Shown here in pieces: positions 22,546 through 28,146 of a DNA stretch of 28,146 nucleotides. Below the pieces are notes generated by a model. That model was not told the DNA's origin. It ran no database searches and was given only the letters and a program-made list of their open reading frames with translations. The stretch comes from an uncultured Eubacteriales bacterium (GTDB lineage Bacteria > Bacillota > Clostridia > Oscillospirales > Oscillospiraceae), in contig URCB01000021.1 in NCBI GenBank assembly GCA_900546255.1, forward strand, positions 1 through 28,146. Direction: 5' to 3'. Position numbers and translations under genes: made by a program. The first letter of the stretch is position 1, and the number at the start of each line of letters is the position of its first letter.

Positions 22546-24823
22546 ACTGATCTTCCTGGACGGAACCGTCTCCGCGGTGATCTACCGCAACGAGGAGAAC
22601 GGCTATACCATCCTGCGCCTCGAAACCACCGACGAGGGGGAGGAGGTCACCGTGGTGGGCACCATGCCCGGGATAAACCCCGGGGAGGGCCTCTCCGTCC
22701 ACGGCCAGTGGACCCGCCACAGCACCTACGGGGAGCAGTTTAAGGCCGAAATCGTGGAGCGGCGGATGCCCGTGGGGGAGAAGGCTTTGCTGGAATACCT
22801 GGCCTCCGGGGCCATCAAGGGCATCGGCGCCGCCACCGCCCGGCGGCTGCTGGACGTCTTTGGGGAGGATATCCTCACCGTCATCGAGGAGGACCCCCAG
22901 CAGCTGACCAAGGTGCGGGGCATCTCCCCCAAGCGGGCGGAGACCATCCACCAATCCCTCTGCCTGCAGCTGTCCATGCGCCGGCTGCTGGACTTCCTCT
23001 CCGCCCACAGCCTGCCCCTGTCCATCGCCACACCCCTGTACCGGCGGTATGGGGATCTGGCCCTGAACGCCCTCCGGGCCAACCCCTACCTCCTGATGGA
23101 GGACCCCCTGTTCGTCTCCTTTCCCGCGGCGGACAAGTTGGCCATGGACCTGGGGTTCTCCCCGGAGGACCCCCTCCGGCTGGAGGCGGGGATCCTGTAC
23201 ACCCTGGCCCACAACCTGGACAACGGCCACGTCTTCCTCCCCTACGCCAAGCTCCTGGCCGCCGCCCGGCGGCTGCTGGGGGCGGAAGAGGGGGCCGTGG
23301 AGGCCTGCTTCCAGGACCTGCTGGACCAGGGGCGGATCGTCCGGGACGCCATCGCCGGGCAGGACGCCTGCTACCTGGACAAGCTCTACCACTGTGAGAT
23401 CTATGTGGCCCACGCCCTGCTGGCCATGGACGGGGGGGAGCTCTGCCCCCCAGACGACTTGGAGGAGCTGCTGGTGCAGATCCAGCGGGACCAGGGCCTC
23501 ACCTACGCCCCCCTCCAGGTGGAGGCGGTGAAAACCGCCGCCCGGCAGCAGGTGATGCTCCTCACCGGGGGGCCGGGCACCGGCAAGACCACCTCCCTCC
23601 GGGGGATCCTGGCCCTCTTTGACCACCTGGGGCTGCGCACGGCCCTCACCGCCCCCACCGGGCGGGCAGCCAAGCGCCTGGCAGAGACCTGCGGGGCGGA
23701 GGCCTCCACCATCCACCGCCTCCTGGAAACCCGGTACGACAGCCACACCGGCGGCCTCACCTTCGCCCACAACCAACGGGAGCCCCTGGACACCGACGCG
23801 GTGATCCTGGACGAGGCCTCCATGGTGGATGTGGTGCTGATGCAGGCCCTGCTGGAGGCCCTCCCCGGGGGCTGCCGCCTGGTGCTGGTGGGGGACCCCC
23901 ACCAGCTGCCCTCAGTGGGGCCGGGAAACCTGCTGTCCGACCTGCTCCGCTCCCACCGGCTGCCCACGTTGCGGCTGACGGAGATCTTCCGCCAGGCAGC
24001 GGCCTCGGCCATCATCCGGGGGGCCCGGGCGGTGGACGAGGGGCACTGCCCCACCCTCACCAACGACCCCAAGGGGGACTTCTTCTTCCTCCGCCGCCTG
24101 GATCCCGGGGCGGCGGTGGACACCATCGTGGACCTCTGCCGCCGGCGGCTGCCCCAGAACATGGGCATCCCCCCGGACCAGATCCAGGTCCTCTCCCCCA
24201 CCCGGAAGGGGACGGCGGGCACCGCCGCCCTGAACCGGGCCCTCCAGGCGGCGGTGAATCCCCCCGCCCCGGGGAAGGTGGAGAAGGCCTTCGGCCCCAC
24301 CCTCTTCCGGGAAGGGGACCGGGTGATGCAGGTGAAGAACAACTACGACGTCCTCTGGGCCTCCGCCGACGGGAAGGAAGTGGGCATGGGGATCTTCAAC
24401 GGGGACATCGGCCAGATCACCGCCATCGATGTATCCTCCGGCCTGGTGACGGTGGACTTTGAGGGCCACCTGGCCCAGTACACCCCCGACATGATAACCC
24501 AGCTGGAGCCCGCCTACGCCGTCACCGTCCACAAGGCCCAGGGCAGCGAGTATCGGGCGGTGATCCTGGCGGCGGTGGAGGCCGCCCCCATGCTCCTCAC
24601 CCGGGGGGTGCTGTACACCGCCATGACCCGGGCCCGGGAGCTGCTCATCCTGGTGGGGGACGAGGCCGTGCTGGCCCGGATGGCCGCCAACGACCGCCAG
24701 CAGCGGCGGTACAGCGGGCTGCGGGCCCGGCTGTCCCGGGCCGCCCCAGAACAGGAGGAGAACCATGTCTCTGCGCAAACAACTGCTGAACCTGCTCTTC
24801 CCACCCCGATGCCCCTTCTGTAA
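22526..24823 (+). CDS. recD2: RecD2-type ATP-dependent DNA helicase
   Basis: 5'-3' superfamily 1B helicase of the RecBC-independent RecD2 class, with roles in repair and replication-fork maintenance in Firmicutes and Deinococcus. It is 765 residues. An OB-like N-terminus (FLDGTVSAVIYRNEENGYTI) and helix-hairpin-helix segments (IKGIGAATARRLLD, LTKVRGISPKRAETI) precede the motor core: Walker A GGPGTGKTTS (about 348-357), Walker B VILDEASMVD (about 425-434), GDPHQLPSVGPG, and the C-terminal YAVTVHKAQGSE and LYTAMTRARELL. The ATG at 22526 is preferred to the GTG at 22520 because of spacing from AAAGGAAAGG. The tail after about residue 740 is low in conservation and runs 59 nt into comF. Confidence 0.95.
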   Translation: MDTSPSELIFLDGTVSAVIYRNEENGYTILRLETTDEGEEVTVVGTMPGINPGEGLSVHGQWTRHSTYGEQFKAEIVERRMPVGEKALLEYLASGAIKGIGAATARRLLDVFGEDILTVIEEDPQQLTKVRGISPKRAETIHQSLCLQLSMRRLLDFLSAHSLPLSIATPLYRRYGDLALNALRANPYLLMEDPLFVSFPAADKLAMDLGFSPEDPLRLEAGILYTLAHNLDNGHVFLPYAKLLAAARRLLGAEEGAVEACFQDLLDQGRIVRDAIAGQDACYLDKLYHCEIYVAHALLAMDGGELCPPDDLEELLVQIQRDQGLTYAPLQVEAVKTAARQQVMLLTGGPGTGKTTSLRGILALFDHLGLRTALTAPTGRAAKRLAETCGAEASTIHRLLETRYDSHTGGLTFAHNQREPLDTDAVILDEASMVDVVLMQALLEALPGGCRLVLVGDPHQLPSVGPGNLLSDLLRSHRLPTLRLTEIFRQAAASAIIRGARAVDEGHCPTLTNDPKGDFFFLRRLDPGAAVDTIVDLCRRRLPQNMGIPPDQIQVLSPTRKGTAGTAALNRALQAAVNPPAPGKVEKAFGPTLFREGDRVMQVKNNYDVLWASADGKEVGMGIFNGDIGQITAIDVSSGLVTVDFEGHLAQYTPDMITQLEPAYAVTVHKAQGSEYRAVILAAVEAAPMLLTRGVLYTAMTRARELLILVGDEAVLARMAANDRQQRRYSGLRARLSRAAPEQEENHVSAQTTAEPALPTPMPLL

Positions 24824-25439
24824 CCAGCCCCTCCACGACGCTGAGACCGGCCCCTGCCCGGACTGCCAGCAGGCCCCCTTCTGGACCCAAGGGGCCCAGG
24901 GCGTGGCCCGGGGGCAGAACTTTGTCCGCTGCGCCTGCGCCGGGTGGTACCGGGGCGGTCTGCGGGACTCCCTGCGCCGGTTCAAGTTCTCCGGCCAAAA
25001 AGGGTATGCCGCCACCTATGGCCCCATCCTGGCCCAGGCGGTGCGGACCTACCTCCCCGGCAGCTACGATGTGCTCACCTGGGTGCCCGTCTCCCCCGCC
25101 CGGCGGAAGGAGCGGGGGTATGACCAGGCCCAGCTGCTGGCCCAGGCCACTGCCCAGGCCTTGGGCACCGAGGCCGTCTCCCTGCTGGCCAAGACAGGAC
25201 ACAATGCCCCCCAGTCCTCCCTCACCCAGGGCAGCCAGCGGCGGTCCAACGTGGCGGGGGTGTACACCGTCCCCCAGCCGGAGGCGGTGGCCGGCCGGCG
25301 GGTGCTGGTGATCGACGACATCCTCACCACCGGCGCCACCCTGGAGGAGGCCGCCCGCACCCTTCGGGCCGCAGGCGCGGCCCAGGTGGTGGCTGCCGTC
25401 CTGGCGCGGACGCCGGGGAAGCAGGACATTGCCCCATAA
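24765..25439 (+). CDS. comF: ComF-family phosphoribosyltransferase-fold protein
   Basis: ComF proteins are needed for DNA uptake in competent bacteria and are tied to handling of incoming single strands. The 224-residue chain has an N-terminal four-cysteine zinc module (C16, C19, C31, C34), the RFKFSGQKGYA segment, the PVSPARRKERGYDQAQLLA stretch, and the PRPP-type loop VLVIDDILTTGATL (180-193). The length is normal. GGAGGAG precedes the ATG, which lies 59 nt inside the end of recD2 in a different frame. No comFA helicase neighbour is present. It ends the operon, followed by an intrinsic terminator. Confidence 0.93.
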   Translation: MSLRKQLLNLLFPPRCPFCNQPLHDAETGPCPDCQQAPFWTQGAQGVARGQNFVRCACAGWYRGGLRDSLRRFKFSGQKGYAATYGPILAQAVRTYLPGSYDVLTWVPVSPARRKERGYDQAQLLAQATAQALGTEAVSLLAKTGHNAPQSSLTQGSQRRSNVAGVYTVPQPEAVAGRRVLVIDDILTTGATLEEAARTLRAAGAAQVVAAVLARTPGKQDIAP

Positions 25440-25444
25440 ATTGT

Positions 25445-25473
25445 GCCCCCTGGCTTGGCCGGGGGGCCTTTGT
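25445..25473 (+). terminator. Intrinsic terminator after comF
   Basis: GCCCCCTGGC (25445-25454) pairs with GCCGGGGGGC (25458-25467), one T-G wobble and loop TTG, followed by CTTTGTT. It begins 6 nt after the comF stop and closes the radC-comF operon. Confidence 0.8.
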
Positions 25474-25480
25474 TATCGGT

Positions 25481-25566
25481 AGGTGGTCCCGTTGGGACCG
25501 GCGCAGGTCCAGACCTGCACCGTGGTTTCCCGCCCGGTCCCGGGCGGGGATCCAGGCTTTCTCTAG
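25481..25566 (-). repeat. Structured dispersed repeat, copy 2 (inverted relative to copy 1)
   Basis: The reverse complement matches positions 1-87 with one C fewer and about six substitutions. The same three hairpins are present. In the middle one the flanking bases changed from CTC/GAT to GGT/GCC while keeping base pairing, and the third stem is perfect here (GGTCCC/GGGACC). It directly follows the comF terminator. Confidence 0.85.
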
Positions 25567-25574
25567 AGAAAGCC
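25555..25574. repeat. Perfect 20-bp palindrome at the outer end of repeat copy 2
   Basis: GGCTTTCTCTAGAGAAAGCC is identical to its own reverse complement. Copy 1 starts at the window edge with CTAGAGAAAGCC, the second part of the same palindrome, so this is probably part of the element's end. Confidence 0.8.
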
Positions 25575-25589
25575 CGGACGCAAAGAGTC

Positions 25590-25620
25590 GCGGGGGGTAG
25601 CCCCCCCGCCCCCCTTTTTT
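25590..25620 (+). terminator. Terminator-like hairpin with T-run downstream of repeat copy 2
   Basis: GCGGGGGG (25590-25597) pairs with CCCCCCGC (25602-25609), loop TAGC; after five C residues comes TTTTTT (25615-25620). It may be a back-up terminator for the comF operon or the end of a transcript from the repeat. Confidence 0.4.
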
Positions 25621-25786
25621 ATGGCCCGCTCGTTGCCACTCGCTGGTTTTGGCGTGGTGGGACGCAGCGGGGCGGTTGTTGGGCTATTTCGGAGCCCATG
25701 TACGTGCCCTGATTTGGATTCGCATTTTGCGGGAGCAGGGTTTGGGTGAGAAGGCATTTCGTTGCGGGGGTGTACCACCTGCGAAG
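25621..25786. other. Gene-free stretch before the hairpin array
   Basis: No convincing gene is seen on either strand. One small hairpin TGGGCT/AGCCCA (around 25678-25696) is present. The sequence is less GC-rich than the flanking genes and lacks codon structure. Confidence 0.5.
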
Positions 25787-26166
25787 GCTTCCCCTTGGGG
25801 GGAAGCTGTCACCGAAGGTGACGGATGAGGGAGCGACTGGGTTGCCCAACGGGGCAGAAGAAAAATTCCGTTGGGGCGACAGTCGGCAGCCCCCTTTTTC
25901 TGCTTCTACAAGGAAAGGTTGGGTGCAGGATCGCCCCCTCATCCGCCCCAGTGTGCGCACTGGGGCACCTTCCGCCCAACGGACTCGCCCGCAGAGCACG
26001 CCTCGCAGAGTTTCCCCGCCCGCAGGCGGGGAAAGAAAATCCAATCATGTTTTGACCGGCTTCGCCGGCCAAAACATACTTCTCACCCCGAGAGTGCCGG
26101 CTCCGCCGGCGCGGTTCGGGGTGCATCCTCCAATTTTGGGAGCCCAGCGCAGCGGGTCCCAAAATT
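25787..26166. repeat. Array of at least seven near-perfect hairpins (REP-like region)
   Basis: In order: GCTTCCCC/GGGGAAGC (25787-25806); GTCACC/GGTGAC (25808-25822); GCCCCAGTG/CACTGGGGC (25945-25966); TTTCCCCGCC/GGCGGGGAAA (26011-26034); ATGTTTTG...CAAAACAT with inner CCGGC/GCCGG (26047-26077); CACCCCGA...TCGGGGTG with inner GCCGGC/GCCGGC (26084-26123); AATTTTGGGA/TCCCAAAATT (26132-26166). A longer-range 14-bp pairing (25823-25836 with 25931-25944, one mismatch) encloses a further stem-loop. No coding potential is convincing. It resembles clustered palindromic intergenic repeats; function unknown. Confidence 0.75.
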
Positions 26167-26175
26167 CCCACCTCC

Positions 26176-28008
26176 CTACAGCCCCTCCTCCACCACCGTG
26201 AGGCCACAGGGCCGCCCCTGGCCGTCCCACTCCAGGCGGCAGCAGGTGGTGGTGATCTCATCGCTGAGGTAGCACCAGGTGCCGTCGGTGACCACCTGGT
26301 TGCCCCAGAGGTTGTCCTCTATCAGCACGTCCTCCCCGGTGTCCAGGTGCTGGGCCCGGAGCTGCTGGGTCATCCGGCGGCCGCCGGTGTCGGTGGCCGT
26401 CCAGCTCCGGCAGCTGTAGTAGACCCAGTCCCCGGCGGCGCAGTGGTAGGTCCGCTCCTCCCCCTGGGCTGGGCCGGGAAGGTCGTAGGTTGCCCCGTCG
26501 GCGGTGAGGAGGAGGTAGCCGGTGGCATACCGGAGGTAGTTGCCGTTCTCATCCAGGGTCTCCCGGGGGCAGTAGCCCACCAGGAGCCCGCCCCGGAAGT
26601 CCTGGGCGGTGTCACTCTGCCCCTCCATGGTCCCTGGGGGGAGGAGGGAGACGTCGTTTTCCCGAATGTCGGTCCAGCGGTAGGCGTTGGTCTCCGCGTC
26701 GTCCTCCCAGCCGGGGTAGGTGAAGCCCTCGGTGTGGGGCATGACCACCGTCTCAATGGCCCGGTCCCCCACATAGCTGGTCCACCGGTCCTCCAAGTCC
26801 CGGGTGCGGGAGCGGACCTCCCCGGTGCGGCTGTCCAGCACCAGGGTGTCGCTGGTGTACCCGTCGGGGTAGCGGTAGGCCAGGGTCACGGTGTCCTCCG
26901 AGACCCCCAGCAGCCAGATGGCCGAGGGGATGGGGGTATCCAGGGGCTGGTCATGGACGAAGTAGTTCCACAGGTCCTTCCCCTCCCACTGGACCTCCGG
27001 GGGGTTGAGGTCCTCCTCGGGGATGGTGAAGAGGACGGTCTGCTCCCCCGTGGCCAGGTCTTGGCGGTAGAGCTGGCCGGTGTTGCTGTCGATGAAGTAC
27101 AGCCCGTGGCTGTTCACCCTCCATCCGAGGTCGGCGAGGATGTTGATGTCATAGTTCTCGCAGGAGACCAGCTCCTCCGCCCCCTGACCGGGGATGTACC
27201 GGAAGATCCCCTCCGGCGTCCGGTTCTGGTTGGGCAGGGCAAAGCCGCTGCCGACGTAGACGTAGTAGGCCCCGTCCTGGAGGACCCCCGGCTCCCCCGC
27301 CATGCCCTGGGCGGCGGGAGTGTCCCAGGGGACGAAGAGCAGGATGGCCGCAACCAGGGCCACCCCGGCCCCCCCGCCGATGAGGGCCGGGAGCCAGCGC
27401 CGGCGGCTCTGGGTGCGGACCCCGGCGGCCTCCCGGAGCCAGGGGTCCTCCACCCCCTCCAGGGCGGCGAAGAGGGCCGCCCCGTCCGGGGGCAGGGCGC
27501 CGGCCTCCTCCAGGCGCTGGACCAGCTGCTGGCGGAGGTGGCTGAGCTGGTCGTGGACGGCCACCTCGTTCTGGCGGGCGGCCACGGTGAGGGGGCCGAT
27601 GCCGTCCCCAAAGAAGTACCGCCGCAGGAAAAGCCGCCGGCTCTCCGGGAGCATCCCCCGGAAGAAGGCCGCCCACACCGCCGTCCCCTTCCCGCCGGGC
27701 AGGGCGGGGGCCTCCCGGCGGGGCAGGGCCCGGTCCAGCTCCTGGATCAGGGCGTCGGGCCGCCCCCCCTCCGGGGCCCGCTGCCAGGCCAGGCGGCGGG
27801 TGGCCCGGAGCAGGGCAGAGAGGAGGTCCCCCTGCCCCTGCCCCGCCTGCCACACCTGGCGGCAGGCGTCTTGGAAACAGGTCTCCGCCTCGTAGGCGTC
27901 CCCCAGAAAGTTCTGAGCCAGAGTCCGGCAGGGGGCGCCGTAGGTCTCCGCCAGGGCCGCCAGGGCGGCGGCCTGGTCTAGGGTCCAAAGGTTTTCCTTC
28001 TTACGCAT
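26176..28008 (-). CDS. ECF-sigma-like domain fused to a membrane helix and large extracytoplasmic domain
   Basis: A 610-residue single-pass protein. Residues about 15-165 look like an ECF sigma factor: a region-2-like helix ETYGAPCRTLAQNFLGDAYE plus CFQDACRQVW (20-53), and a region-4-like helix-turn-helix LPESRRLFLRRYFFGDGIGP with VAARQNEVAVHDQLSHLRQQ (120-161). A membrane helix follows (about 205-226, preceded by RRRW). The remainder (227-610) is extracytoplasmic, beta-rich, with repeated motifs of the GLYFIDSNTGQLYRQDLATG type and many W/Y-rich strands, suggestive of a propeller-like sensor. The ATG at 28008 has AAGGAG 8 nt upstream; a GTG at 28017 overlaps that site. No separate sigma or anti-sigma gene is visible. 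Function is unknown; a membrane-tethered transcription regulator is inferred. Confidence 0.75.
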   Translation of the reverse strand: MRKKENLWTLDQAAALAALAETYGAPCRTLAQNFLGDAYEAETCFQDACRQVWQAGQGQGDLLSALLRATRRLAWQRAPEGGRPDALIQELDRALPRREAPALPGGKGTAVWAAFFRGMLPESRRLFLRRYFFGDGIGPLTVAARQNEVAVHDQLSHLRQQLVQRLEEAGALPPDGAALFAALEGVEDPWLREAAGVRTQSRRRWLPALIGGGAGVALVAAILLFVPWDTPAAQGMAGEPGVLQDGAYYVYVGSGFALPNQNRTPEGIFRYIPGQGAEELVSCENYDINILADLGWRVNSHGLYFIDSNTGQLYRQDLATGEQTVLFTIPEEDLNPPEVQWEGKDLWNYFVHDQPLDTPIPSAIWLLGVSEDTVTLAYRYPDGYTSDTLVLDSRTGEVRSRTRDLEDRWTSYVGDRAIETVVMPHTEGFTYPGWEDDAETNAYRWTDIRENDVSLLPPGTMEGQSDTAQDFRGGLLVGYCPRETLDENGNYLRYATGYLLLTADGATYDLPGPAQGEERTYHCAAGDWVYYSCRSWTATDTGGRRMTQQLRAQHLDTGEDVLIEDNLWGNQVVTDGTWCYLSDEITTTCCRLEWDGQGRPCGLTVVEEGL

Positions 28009-28031
28009 GGGAAGCACTCCTTTCTTGGGGG

Positions 28032-28109
28032 GTACTGCGTACCCGCCGGGTGGGGGTGGGGGCCCCAGGTGGGGCCGGGGGCCTCCGGTAGTACGTACCC
28101 TACGGGTGG
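28032..28109 (-). promoter_or_regulatory. Imperfect direct repeats upstream of the sigma-like gene
   Basis: Two 22-bp units (28032-28053 and 28088-28109), identical at 18 of 22 positions and 56 bp apart, each contain CGTACCC...CGGGTGG, an inverted ACCC/GGGT core. They lie upstream of the gene's ribosome site. No clear -10/-35 pair was found. They could be operator or activator sites; not proven. Confidence 0.4.
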
Positions 28110-28146
28110 TCGGGGCTTTTCCGGTGCCTCGGGGCGCAGCGCCCCG

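Noticed and set aside
25443..25712. Possible small plus-strand gene after comF
   Set aside because: It runs through the terminator and the structured repeat, has no ribosome site and shows Gly/Pro/Arg-rich random composition.
25787..26166. CRISPR array or tRNA cluster in the hairpin-rich region
   Set aside because: The stems differ in sequence and spacing, with no constant repeat-spacer pattern; no tRNA cloverleaf with TTCRA and CCA-end features is seen.
26347..27981. Long plus-strand frame opposite the sigma-like gene
   Set aside because: The minus-strand frame has a ribosome site, a membrane helix and sigma-like motifs. The plus frame is Val/Gly/Pro-rich and featureless.

Overview
The window is a stretch of GC-rich chromosome, about 28 kb. 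It most likely comes from a gut-type, high-GC Clostridia of the Oscillospiraceae group (Flavonifractor/Lawsonibacter-like). This is inferred from Firmicutes-style genes (RecD2, ComF, XpaC/TelA, DUF2200, a Clostridium-type NADP secondary alcohol dehydrogenase), strong AAAGGAG/GGGAGG ribosome binding sites, near-consensus sigma-A promoters with 17-bp spacers and G/C-ending codon use. No rRNA, tRNA, CRISPR array, transposase or phage gene was recognised, so most of the window is ordinary chromosomal backbone.

Layout. 1-600: a structured dispersed repeat, then a stand-alone NIF3/YqfO-insert-type protein and its terminator. 611-4253 (minus): a two-gene cell-wall operon with an FHA-SEDS (RodA/FtsW) glycosyltransferase fusion carrying an extreme Asp/Tyr tail, and a coupled class B transpeptidase. 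4346-9154 (plus): an orphan lipoprotein; an operon of secondary alcohol dehydrogenase, RlmA-type rRNA methyltransferase and PhzF-like isomerase; then a HAD phosphatase overlapping a DUF2200 gene. 9177-10860 (minus): recR and rpe, with rpe behind a long, highly structured leader driven by a near-consensus promoter. 10874-14059 (plus): xpaC-telA-TPM-domain operon, divergent from the rpe leader. 14081-14933 (minus): trmB. 14976-25473 (plus): radC, uvrB, a DMT transporter, ybaK, uvrA, a small membrane ORF, recD2 and comF, all closely spaced or overlapping, which looks like one DNA-repair/DNA-processing operon. 25481-26175: a second, inverted copy of the left-end repeat, then about 600 bp of gene-free DNA packed with near-perfect hairpins. 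26176-28008 (minus): a large protein joining an ECF-sigma-like N-terminus to one membrane helix and a large extracytoplasmic domain.

Working together: the SEDS-transpeptidase pair would polymerise and crosslink peptidoglycan, with the FHA domain offering a link to Ser/Thr-kinase signalling. The radC-comF cluster gathers excision repair (UvrA/UvrB) with helicase and DNA-uptake functions, and recR lies nearby. The XpaC-TelA-TPM operon looks like an envelope-stress unit. The least explained elements are the covarying inverted repeat pair, the rpe leader RNA, the hairpin array after comF and the membrane-tethered sigma-like protein.
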